Assembly (NCBI GenBank): GCA_049323755.1
Contig: JBMOPE010000016.1
Span: 6,816-70,815, forward strand
Direction of reading: 5' to 3'
DNA: 64,000 bases
Source: BRHc4a sp049323755
GTDB lineage: Bacteria > Bacillota > Desulfotomaculia > Desulfotomaculales > Desulfocucumaceae
In this document: in pieces, positions 42,244-49,951 of the stretch
Layout: each line of letters starts with the position of its first letter
Numbering within the stretch: the first letter of the stretch is position 1
Made by a program: the position numbers and the translations under genes
Notes under the pieces: model-generated
What the model was told of the DNA's origin: nothing
The model's database searches: none
What the model saw: the letters and a program-made list of their open reading frames with translations, nothing else

Positions 42244-43704
42244 TTATTCGATAGCTTCCCAATAGGGATCCGGTTTAATATTTGCCAATACTTTAGCGTT
42301 TTCTTTTCTTTCCTTCAGGTTGTAGCTTCTAAACACTTCGATTCTATTGGTTTCCGGGGTTCCCCCGGCACAGAGGGCACTGGACATAAGGTATCCGGTT
42401 AACCTGGAAGCAGTCATATCCTGAACTAGATGCATCAAACGGTAACGCTCTTCTGCGGATGTACCCGCTTTACCCTGCATGTACTTTTTAACCAGGGGAC
42501 CGATTTCGGGATCCTTGAAGTCAGCTTCGGTAGGCATCGTGGTTACGATACCGCCTGCTACTTCCTGCATTGTTCCTAAATGCTGCACAAATTTTAACCG
42601 GGTGTGATACAAACCGGAATTGCCGGTCAGAATATCCGGGAAACAAATACCGCTGGGGTGGATCTGCCCGAGTTTAGCTGCTGCAGTAGCACAGCCATAT
42701 CCTATTTTGGCGTCAATGATCATGTCCGTAATTTTATTTCGGATATGGGCCGCCTTTTCTACCCCGTTATACTCTGCGGCAAGAGCGGTAATACCTGCCA
42801 GCATTTCGGTCCTGGCTGCAACGCAGGTCCCCTTGGCTAACCGCACATAGGAAGAGAAATAATTGATAAAAGGTTCTGTATAGTCCCACTCTCCACACAT
42901 AAATACTCGTTCCCAGGGTATAAACACATTATCGAAGACTGTTAAACTTTCAACAAAACCAATTTTACATCCGATAGGGCTTTCGTAATCATGATTTTTA
43001 AGTGGCCCATGAGCCGGGCGGGTAATGAAAGTAATTCCCCTGGTGTCTGTAGGACAGGCAAAGGCAAGCGCGTACGCCTCATCCTCAGGTCCTAAAACGC
43101 GGGAGGGGGAAGCCACGAAGTAATGGGCAACCGGCGCACTGGTGGTATGGGCCTTTGCGCCATTGACTATAATACCATCCTGGCGTTTTTCGACTACCCT
43201 GAGATAAAGATCCGGATCAGGTTGTTTACTGGGACTCAAGGAGCGGTCACCTTTGGGATCCATAACTCCGAGCACAAAGCGCAAATCATTTTTTTGAAGT
43301 TCCGCGTAGAAATTCTTAAATCTTTGATGATACTCCGTGCCTTTAGCCTGATCAATATCCCAGGTAGCCGCCCATAAGGAACCGAGTCCAATACTCATGC
43401 ACATTGTACACAAATATCTCGATGAAAAAGTGTTAATAGCCTTTACCAACTGGCCAAGTTCCTCAGTGTTTTGTCTGATATGAGTCCAGAAACTAACTTT
43501 TTCATTGGTAAAAGGCGAGACATTTGTTACAAGAGCTTCATACTGCGGGTCATTGGCCCAATCGTACCCTAAAGCCATATTGTTTAAAGTTGTTCTTAAA
43601 TAGGGACTTTCCAGGGTGTTCTCAATTTTTTGCCCTGCAATATACACATTGGGCTTGATATCCTTAAGACTATCAATGTATTCTTGCCTGGTTTTTATAG
43701 CCAT
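42244..43704 (-). CDS. HpaB/4-hydroxybutyryl-CoA dehydratase-family flavoprotein
   Basis: The 486-residue protein aligns over its whole length with 4-hydroxybutyryl-CoA dehydratase (AbfD) and HpaB hydroxylases: TRQEYIDSL at the start, DPKGDRSLSPSKQPDPDLYLRVVEKR, GAKAHTTSAP, VFDNVFIPWERVF, GGIVTTMPTEADF. In AbfD a 4Fe-4S cluster is held by CxxxC, one His and one Cys. Here the first pair is CTMC with shifted spacing and the His position is Val (SYVRLAKGTC), so the cluster is doubtful. It may be a flavin-only acyl-CoA enzyme or an HpaB-like protein. AAGGTGG precedes the ATG. It follows the ligase gene in one operon. Confidence 0.85.
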   Translation of the reverse strand: MAIKTRQEYIDSLKDIKPNVYIAGQKIENTLESPYLRTTLNNMALGYDWANDPQYEALVTNVSPFTNEKVSFWTHIRQNTEELGQLVKAINTFSSRYLCTMCMSIGLGSLWAATWDIDQAKGTEYHQRFKNFYAELQKNDLRFVLGVMDPKGDRSLSPSKQPDPDLYLRVVEKRQDGIIVNGAKAHTTSAPVAHYFVASPSRVLGPEDEAYALAFACPTDTRGITFITRPAHGPLKNHDYESPIGCKIGFVESLTVFDNVFIPWERVFMCGEWDYTEPFINYFSSYVRLAKGTCVAARTEMLAGITALAAEYNGVEKAAHIRNKITDMIIDAKIGYGCATAAAKLGQIHPSGICFPDILTGNSGLYHTRLKFVQHLGTMQEVAGGIVTTMPTEADFKDPEIGPLVKKYMQGKAGTSAEERYRLMHLVQDMTASRLTGYLMSSALCAGGTPETNRIEVFRSYNLKERKENAKVLANIKPDPYWEAIE

Positions 43705-43736
43705 GTTCCAAATCCACCTTATGTAATTATTTTACT

Positions 43737-45293
43737 TTACTTGGTTACAAACATGTCCTTAAGTTCTGATTTGCGAATTTTCCCCAGCGGGGTCATCGGG
43801 AATGAATCAACTATTTCAAAGGTGCGGGGGATCTTATAGTCGGCCAGCCTTTCCTTGCAGTAAGCGGCCAATATTTCCGTTGTAAGTTCAGATCCAGGCC
43901 TGGGAAGCACAAAGGCTTTTCCCACTTCACCGTAAATGCTGTCGGGAACCCCTATAACCGCTGCCAGGAGCACCCCCGGATGCTGGCACAGACAGTCCTC
44001 AATCTCCGGGGGATAAACATTATACCCGCCGGTTATGTACATTTCCTTTACACGGCCTACAATGGAAATATAGCCGTCTTTATCCACCGACGCTATATCC
44101 CCTGTGTGCAGCCATCCGTCCTCATCCCTGCACGGGTCGATATTTCCCGGTCCCAGGTAGTAACCCGGTATAACTATATCTCCCCGCACCAGCAATTCAC
44201 CGGACTCACCTTCATTAACCTGATTGCCTGACTGATTAACCACTTTATAATCTATTCCTTCCAGAGGTTTCCCCACTGTGCTAAAGATTTTGTCAGCTGC
44301 GTCAGATAAAGAGGTGGTCGTACAGAATCCCGACACCTCCGTCAGCCCGTAGCAACTCATTAAGTGACATTTCAATGTCTTTTGCAGGCTTTCCAGCAAT
44401 ACCGGAGGTGCCGGCGATCCACCGAAGATTACCAGGCGCAAGCTCGAAAGGTCAAATTCTTTATATAACCCGCTGGAAAGAAGCATAGCCAACATTGTTG
44501 GCACACCGCCGGTAACCGTTATCTTTTTTTCCTGGATAGCTTGGGCATACTTCTCCGGATGAAAGGAATCCTGCAGAATAAGGGTGGAACCATGCATGAG
44601 AGAGTTAATGGCCAATATAGTGGCACCACCCACGTGATTTAAGGGCAGGGCATTCAGAAGCCTGTCGGATGGGGTAACAGCCATAGCTTTTCCAAGAGAT
44701 CTGCACATGGATAATATGCTTCTGGAGTTCAGAAGCGCCGCCTTTGGCTTTCCGGTTGTTCCGGATGTGTAAATTATAAAATTTCCGTCTTCGGGGTAAA
44801 CGGGTTCCGGTGGTGCCCCCTGTCCCTTTTCGGCCCAACGGTCTGTGAATTCGGTAATGGTGCAGTAGTCATCAATTTTCCGGTCGGAGTCGATAATAAC
44901 CTGTTCAACTGTTTTAGGCCGTATTTTCTCAATAATTTCAAGCATATTAGTGCCGGCGAATTCCGGAGACACAACCAGCAGGCGCGGGGCAGACTGATCC
45001 ATCATATAGCTCAATTCCGACTCCCTGTAACGTACATTCAGTCCCACAGTTATAACTCCCAGTCCCGATGCCCCAAGCCAGCAGGTAAGGAAATTTGCCG
45101 AGGTTGGAAGCAAAAGGGCAAGCCGGTCGCCTTTTTTCATTCCAAACCCTGCCAGAGCCTCGGAAAAACGTTTTACACGGTTCTCCAGCTGTTTGTAGGT
45201 AAGGGTGGTTTCATTAAACACCACCGCCTCGGAATCCGTGTATTTCTCTTTACCGTTGGCGATCACATCAATAACAAGCTCACTCTTTATCAA
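43737..45293 (-). CDS. Acyl-CoA synthetase (AMP-forming) in the MerR-controlled operon
   Basis: The 518-residue ligase has YTSGTTGKPKAALLN, SCYGLTEVSG, WLHTGDIASVDKDGYISIVGRVKEMYITGG and MTPLGKIRKSEL with the catalytic Lys. It starts with TTG behind AGAAGGGGG. The gene is followed after 32 bases by the flavoprotein gene. A MerR operator and promoter lie upstream. Ligase and flavoprotein together suggest activation and then dehydration or oxidation of a hydroxy or aromatic acid, which is inference. Confidence 0.92.
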   Translation of the reverse strand: MIKSELVIDVIANGKEKYTDSEAVVFNETTLTYKQLENRVKRFSEALAGFGMKKGDRLALLLPTSANFLTCWLGASGLGVITVGLNVRYRESELSYMMDQSAPRLLVVSPEFAGTNMLEIIEKIRPKTVEQVIIDSDRKIDDYCTITEFTDRWAEKGQGAPPEPVYPEDGNFIIYTSGTTGKPKAALLNSRSILSMCRSLGKAMAVTPSDRLLNALPLNHVGGATILAINSLMHGSTLILQDSFHPEKYAQAIQEKKITVTGGVPTMLAMLLSSGLYKEFDLSSLRLVIFGGSPAPPVLLESLQKTLKCHLMSCYGLTEVSGFCTTTSLSDAADKIFSTVGKPLEGIDYKVVNQSGNQVNEGESGELLVRGDIVIPGYYLGPGNIDPCRDEDGWLHTGDIASVDKDGYISIVGRVKEMYITGGYNVYPPEIEDCLCQHPGVLLAAVIGVPDSIYGEVGKAFVLPRPGSELTTEILAAYCKERLADYKIPRTFEIVDSFPMTPLGKIRKSELKDMFVTK

Positions 45294-45310
45294 ATTTACA
45301 CACCCCCTTC

Positions 45311-45373
45311 TAACGTTTACGTAAGGGTAATTATTCTGAAAATATTATACATTAATATATCCAATAGGGTCAA
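45311..45373 (-). promoter_or_regulatory. Promoter with MerR/LiuR-like operator
   Basis: On the minus strand TTGACC (45368-45373) and TATAAT (45344-45349) are 18 bases apart, overlapping the end of the merR gene. Downstream, TAACGTTTACGTAAGGG (45311-45327) is near-palindromic and resembles operators described for LiuR-type MerR regulators. Confidence 0.6.
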
Positions 45374-45374
45374 T

Positions 45375-45782
45375 TCACAAATTACCTTCCTTTTTTCTTT
45401 TTTCCAGGATATCCAGCAGTTCGTCCCTGAAAATCATTATTTCTTCTTTAAGCATCTGCAGGTCATTGATCATCTCGTCCAGCTGATCCAATCTTTTCTG
45501 CCCGTATTCCAGCGCTGTATATATCTGGCTGATCTCGGTTCTGTCCATGTCATACAGATTCAGCAGTTCCTTTATCTCAGCCAGGGAGAATCCAAATTTT
45601 TTCCCTCTCAGAATTATTTTCAGCCTGGCCCGGTCCCTGCTTGAATAAATCCTGTGAGAGCCGTTGGTTCTGTGAGGGCTTAAAAGCCCAACCTCTTCAT
45701 AGTAGCGTATGGTTCTGACCGTGACGCCGAACTCCTCAGATAAGTCTGAAATCTGGTAAAAATCCTTTTTAGTCGCTGCCAT
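45375..45782 (-). CDS. MerR-family regulator, LiuR-like
   Basis: The 135-residue protein begins with a MerR DNA-binding domain: YQISDLSEEFGVTVRTIRYYEEVGLLSPHRTNGSHRIYSSRDRARL, followed by ILRGKKFGFSLAEIKELLNLYD, which is characteristic of the LiuR-type regulators of branched-chain amino-acid and fatty-acid breakdown, and a long C-terminal coiled coil. No metal-binding Cys pair is present, so metal sensing is unlikely. GGGAGG supports the ATG at 45782. It probably controls the ligase-flavoprotein operon downstream. Confidence 0.9.
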   Translation of the reverse strand: MAATKKDFYQISDLSEEFGVTVRTIRYYEEVGLLSPHRTNGSHRIYSSRDRARLKIILRGKKFGFSLAEIKELLNLYDMDRTEISQIYTALEYGQKRLDQLDEMINDLQMLKEEIMIFRDELLDILEKRKKEGNL

Positions 45783-45814
45783 CTGTATGCCTCCCATTCC
45801 TTTTTCTATTTTCT

Positions 45815-45843
45815 ATATTACCCTGGGATTACGTTTTATTCAA
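45815..45843 (-). promoter_or_regulatory. Promoter of the merR gene
   Basis: On the minus strand TTGAAT (45838-45843), 17 bases, TAATAT (45815-45820). The spacer contains AACGTAAT, which resembles half of the downstream operator. Confidence 0.5.
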
Positions 45844-45899
45844 CGCTTTGGGGGCATGGGCCGCCCCAGGACATTGCAAAAGCAATGAACCGTAAAGCA

Positions 45900-45908
45900 T
45901 GATATAAT
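45900..45908 (+). promoter_or_regulatory. Extended -10 promoter of a tetR gene
   Basis: TGATATAAT is an extended -10 element 41 bases before the TetR start at 45950. No -35 box is evident. Confidence 0.45.
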
Positions 45909-45949
45909 GTTTAAAGATATTGATTGTAGGAAAATGGGGGCAGCACGTC

Positions 45950-46561
45950 ATGAGCGCCGAGTCCACACTCAGCCAGCTTAGAAAAAATGAAAGAGAAGTA
46001 CGGAAAAACCTAATCATTGACGCGGCAATCAGTCTTTTTGCCAGAAAGTCCTTTAAAAACACCAGCATTCGCGATATTGCCGCCGAGGCAGGAATATCCC
46101 CGGCCTCAATTTACAGGTATTTCTCAGATAGAGATGAACTTTTTGTAGAAGCCCTGCTGCGTGAAGGAAAAGATATTACCGCCAGTGTGGAAAAACTGCT
46201 TATGGAGAATGGTGATTCCTCCATTGAAAAAATTTCCGCCGTTTTTGTTGATTATTTATTGGATCACGATACTTTCTTTCAAATGATGACCCACTTTATG
46301 ATGGACGGCAATATCAGCGAAAAATCCCTGGCAAAATTCAACGAAGCCGAGCGTTATTTAATCAACGCTTTTGACGGGATATTTATAAAAATGGGTGTAA
46401 AGGAGAATGTCAGGCTTGTTTCTCATGCCTTTTTCGCCTCACTAAACGGCATCATGATAACTTTCAGAAAATATCCCGGCCGCAGTGAGGAAGAGGTGAA
46501 AAAGCATATACATCGGCTGGCATATATTACGGCCGGCATTTTTAAGAAAGGCGCAGTATAA
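45950..46561 (+). CDS. TetR-family regulator
   Basis: The 203-residue protein has the helix-turn-helix IIDAAISLFARKSFKNTSIRDIAAEAGISPASIYRYFSDRDELF. The ligand domain is not similar to the two cluster regulators. The ATG at 45950 (MSAESTL) is preferred; an in-frame TTG lies 30 bases earlier within the promoter region. It is divergent from merR and convergent with the AidB-like gene, whose operator it might bind. Confidence 0.9.
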   Translation: MSAESTLSQLRKNEREVRKNLIIDAAISLFARKSFKNTSIRDIAAEAGISPASIYRYFSDRDELFVEALLREGKDITASVEKLLMENGDSSIEKISAVFVDYLLDHDTFFQMMTHFMMDGNISEKSLAKFNEAERYLINAFDGIFIKMGVKENVRLVSHAFFASLNGIMITFRKYPGRSEEEVKKHIHRLAYITAGIFKKGAV

Positions 46562-46586
46562 ACGCCCTGCGGACGTTGCCGCTTTT

Positions 46587-46866
46587 GGGGGAATTGGGAA
46601 TTAGGAATTGGGGTGGGCAGTCCTTAAAGCCCTACCAAGGAGAAACTTCAGGGCGGGCCTGGAATACCAACCAGCCTCCAACTTCTTGCTTCCAACATCC
46701 AAAATAGGCTGGTTTTCCCTGCCTCTATAAATGCCACCTGAGGTCCTTTTCCGGTCAAAGCTAATAAACATGCCTTAGGGCGACCCTGAAGTCACGCTTT
46801 CAAATGACATTCATGGGGTGGGGAATAGCATCTAATATCTCCCCAATTCCCAATTCCCAATTCCTG
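46587..46866. repeat. Element with inverted GGGAATT arrays at both ends
   Basis: The left end (46587-46613) reads GGGGGAATTGGGAATTAGG and so on; the right end (46840-46866) is made of CCCCAATTCCCAATTCCC, its inverse. About 225 bases without a gene lie between. The arrangement resembles a non-autonomous mobile element or a recombination-prone repeat pair. Confidence 0.6.
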
Positions 46867-46898
46867 ATCCCAGACCGCCACGTCCGGGGTTTTGGGCA

Positions 46899-48518
46899 TC
46901 AGCTGTTATAACTGATTATATCCGCTGGCCCCACCTCAGCCAGCGCATGTTCCTGGTAGGCCCTGAAGAGGCTGTGGCACAGTTCTTCCCACCGGCCTGC
47001 GGCCTCCATGGCCTTCTCGCCCGGGGTGAAGATGGGTTCTGCCAGAAGTTCCTTGATTTGTGAAGAAAAATGTTCCAATAAATCCTTTGGGGAGCCTTCA
47101 AGTATGCCGGCAGCAAATTCCGCCGGGTCGCACCACTCCGACGCCCTTTGCAAATCTCTATAAATCTGAGTCAGTAGGACGTTTCGCGGACCCTCCCAGA
47201 GTTCGTTCACCGCAGCGTCACGGAATAATCTCGGCAGTGAGGAGAATTCTTCCATTACACCGTGCCCGCCAAAAACGCTCATGGCCTTTCGGATTACATC
47301 TACGGCATCGTGGGCAGTAACAATCTTTTGCAGCAGTATTAATTCTCTCAGGATGAACCGCTTTTTCCTCATCTCCAATGGCTCGGACGAATTTAGCCCG
47401 GGCTGGAGCTTGCTGCCCAGGCTGACAAAAAGGTCGTACAGCTTAAAAGCGCCGGCGGTAGACCTTTTTGCGGTTTCAACCAGGTCATTGACCTGGCGTG
47501 CCGCCATCGGGAACTGGCCAATTTTAAAACCGAAAACGTCTCTGAACCGGCTGTACATAAGTGCTTCCCTTGCGGCCCTAAGCATTGCGGCAGCACTTGA
47601 AATTCCTACGGAGATCCGGGATAATGTCAGAACTATGCCTACAGCACTGGCAACTCCACGGTCAACGGGGCCCACGGCATAGGCAACTGCTCCCCGGTAG
47701 TCCACTTCCGCCGTTGGCAGCTCTGAAGTCCCCATCTTCCATTTCAGCCGGTTTATAACATAACCGTTCCTGCGCTCTCCGGCCTTATCGCCGGGAAGCC
47801 AGGACGGAACCACAAATGTTCCCACCTTTTCACTGCCGGACACCTTGGCGGTGACAACCGCGTAGTCGGCCTGCATTGCCGAGCAGAAAAACTTATTCCC
47901 ATACAGCCTGTAGGCTTTGCCGTCGGGCACCGCCTCGATGAGATTGGCAGGAATGTCTGAACCTCCCTGTATTTCCGACATGAATTGGGCGCCAATGCCG
48001 AAGTCGCCGTCTATGCCTTCCTTGCAGTGCAGGAGTATATTGTTCAGCTCAGGAACTCTGTTATCAGGGTAATGCTCGATCAGGGCTATCAAACCTTCGG
48101 TACAGGCAAGGGGGCATATTACTCCGGCTTCGCCGATTTGGTTGAGCAGGAAAAGTTTGACGAAATGTTCCCAGGCTGTTGTCTTTTCAGAGAACAGGCC
48201 CTGTGAAAAGATTTCTTTTTCAAGTATGCGTGTTTCAAATGGCCGTACTATTCTGTCTATTCTGTGGTCGTGGGCATCATAATGCAACATGTAAGGGCGG
48301 GCTTCCGGCCTGGCAATAGTGTCGGCAAGGTCTCTCCATCTGAAGGAGACTTTGGGCGAAAATTCCAAAAGAGTTTTATTCAGACTTTCCCATTCGTTAT
48401 AGGCATATTTTTTTACGATCTTTTGCAGAAACGGATCATCCCGGTAAAAATCAAAGCTGTTCCTCTTTTCCAGAAATTCATCAAAGGAATACGGGTTGTC
48501 CCGATTGGGCAGGCTCAT
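46899..48518 (-). CDS. AidB-like acyl-CoA dehydrogenase
   Basis: The 539-residue protein is longer than usual acyl-CoA dehydrogenases and fits the AidB-type branch: an N-terminal domain with MLHYDAHDHRIDRIVRPFE, then FMSEIQGGSDIPAN, KWKMGTSELPTAEVDYRGAVAYAVG, VFGGHGVMEEFSSLPRLFRD and NELWEGPRNVLLTQIYRDL, where Glu of WEGP takes the place of the catalytic Glu. AidB-type enzymes act on unusual acyl-CoAs or bind DNA. The ATG at 48518 has AGGAGTG upstream. A promoter with a perfect inverted repeat lies before it. Confidence 0.87.
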   Translation of the reverse strand: MSLPNRDNPYSFDEFLEKRNSFDFYRDDPFLQKIVKKYAYNEWESLNKTLLEFSPKVSFRWRDLADTIARPEARPYMLHYDAHDHRIDRIVRPFETRILEKEIFSQGLFSEKTTAWEHFVKLFLLNQIGEAGVICPLACTEGLIALIEHYPDNRVPELNNILLHCKEGIDGDFGIGAQFMSEIQGGSDIPANLIEAVPDGKAYRLYGNKFFCSAMQADYAVVTAKVSGSEKVGTFVVPSWLPGDKAGERRNGYVINRLKWKMGTSELPTAEVDYRGAVAYAVGPVDRGVASAVGIVLTLSRISVGISSAAAMLRAAREALMYSRFRDVFGFKIGQFPMAARQVNDLVETAKRSTAGAFKLYDLFVSLGSKLQPGLNSSEPLEMRKKRFILRELILLQKIVTAHDAVDVIRKAMSVFGGHGVMEEFSSLPRLFRDAAVNELWEGPRNVLLTQIYRDLQRASEWCDPAEFAAGILEGSPKDLLEHFSSQIKELLAEPIFTPGEKAMEAAGRWEELCHSLFRAYQEHALAEVGPADIISYNS

Positions 48519-48565
48519 TTCACAAGCACTCCTTTCGTGAGTTATTTATTATATTCGTTAATTGG

Positions 48566-48618
48566 ATAATAGCAAACACTGTTTACATGTGTCAACGGTT
48601 GTTATTGTTGTAAACAGT
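48566..48618 (-). promoter_or_regulatory. Promoter and operator of the AidB-like gene
   Basis: On the minus strand TTGACA (48590-48595), 18 bases, TATTAT (48566-48571). ACTGTTTACA (48578-48587) and TGTAAACAGT (48609-48618) are perfect inverted repeats, one between the boxes and one upstream of -35. This fits repression by one of the two flanking TetR proteins. Confidence 0.7.
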
Positions 48619-48686
48619 ATTTTTATAGAGGCAATTTACTATTATGAAACGATAAAAAGCCCGTTATTTATTGCCCAAAAGAGGGA

Positions 48687-48722
48687 AAAGCCGCTTAAAA
48701 CTTGATGCTTTAAGTGGCTTTC
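48687..48722. terminator. Hairpin in the divergent region before tetR
   Basis: AAAAGCCGCTTAAA pairs with TTTAAGTGGCTTTC around ACTTGATGC. No gene ends here on either strand, so its role is unclear. Confidence 0.55.
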
Positions 48723-48917
48723 CTATTGCGTTCACACGTATATTCATTGAAAGTATTTGTCGGAGACGATAATATTATGGTAATATTCACTAAGGTTTAG
48801 GTATTTTGCTATAACCTGTCTTATATGGATAATCAGGCATTCGCCTGTCCCGGCCAATGATTTTCAGAGACCGGCATTAATTATAAATCTTTTAAGATTT
48901 GAGAGGTGCCCCCGGTA

Positions 48918-49544
48918 ATGCAAAACGGAACACTATCGAGGAGAGAAAGGAAGAGACAGTCTCAAAAGGAGCAGTATCTTCTGGCGGCCAACAGGCTTTT
49001 CAGAGAAAAAGGCTTTGAGAAAACGTCGGTTGAGGATATATCGGAGGCGGTAGACATGGGGGTAGGGAGCTTTTATTACTACTTCCTGAGCAAAGAGGAT
49101 CTGCTGGCAAACATATTATTGCAAAGGATAAAAGATCTGAAAAGGAATTATCAACAGGCCCGGGACAAGAGTGGTTCATTAAGGGAAGGCGTAAATAAGT
49201 GTGGCTGGCTGTACGTGGATTTTCATGGAAAATATGGGCCGTATATGGATATTGTAAGCGCTGTCCGGCAAGGCCACAGAAAGGCCAATATTGATCAAAC
49301 AACAATGGAAGCCATATACCGGGAAACATGGGAGTGTGTGGTTGTTTACAAAACTATTTACGAAAAATATGGAACTCCAGGGGCCTGGAAAGAAATAAAC
49401 CTCGAGGATGTATCATTAGCAAGCTGGGCGCTTACAATAGGTGTTGCGTACATTAAACAGCAGTTTTTATCATCTTTTCCGCAGCTGGATATAGATAGGA
49501 TTATGGAAACGGCAACGGATATGGTTTTGTTGGGAAAGGATTAG
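48918..49544 (+). CDS. TetR-family regulator
   Basis: The 208-residue protein begins with basic residues (SRRERKRQSQKEQ) and the helix-turn-helix ANRLFREKGFEKTSVEDISEAVDMGVGSFYYYFLSKEDLL. GAGAGGTG precedes the ATG at 48918; a GTG at 48906 overlaps that site. It is divergent from the AidB-like gene and ends at a strong terminator before acsA, so its likeliest target is the AidB-like gene or itself. Confidence 0.9.
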   Translation: MQNGTLSRRERKRQSQKEQYLLAANRLFREKGFEKTSVEDISEAVDMGVGSFYYYFLSKEDLLANILLQRIKDLKRNYQQARDKSGSLREGVNKCGWLYVDFHGKYGPYMDIVSAVRQGHRKANIDQTTMEAIYRETWECVVVYKTIYEKYGTPGAWKEINLEDVSLASWALTIGVAYIKQQFLSSFPQLDIDRIMETATDMVLLGKD

Positions 49545-49600
49545 CGGTTTAGGGTTTATCCGGAGAAGAGGCAAATTTAAAAATAGGTGTCTTTATTTAT

Positions 49601-49624
49601 GGAGGGATAAACCCTCCTTTTTTC
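49601..49624 (+). terminator. Rho-independent terminator after tetR
   Basis: GGAGGG-ATAAA-CCCTCC is followed directly by TTTTTTC. Confidence 0.85.
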
Positions 49625-49712
49625 TTTATATAGCTATGAAATCGAGTATACTGTGCTGCCTGCCGGCGCCTGCTGTTCATTTCAAAACTTGGAGTAACGG
49701 CGAGGGAGTGGC

Positions 49713-49741
49713 TTGACAATCTGCAAAAAATGAATTACATT
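49713..49741 (+). promoter_or_regulatory. acsA: Promoter of acsA-acsB
   Basis: TTGACA (49713-49718), 17 bases, TACATT (49736-49741). This gives a leader of about 200 bases before acsA that contains no recognisable gene or known riboswitch. Confidence 0.6.
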
Positions 49742-49951
49742 CGAATATAGAATGATATACTAATTTTACTCTAAGCACAGTAGCCATATTAAAAAAGCAG
49801 ATTGTTTACAGAAGTAACGGTTCGGTGAAAAGAAAACAAAAATAAAAATAAGGGAAGGTGAGACGGGATTTATTAACTCGGCACAAAAATTTTTAACCAG
49901 TCAGCTAATGTATAGTGTTGGTGCAAATGTAATGTTTAAGGAGGTAGAGCA

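Noticed and set aside
46562..46898. Hidden small gene in the repeat-flanked region
   Set aside because: No open frame with a start, ribosome binding site and plausible protein was found on either strand.
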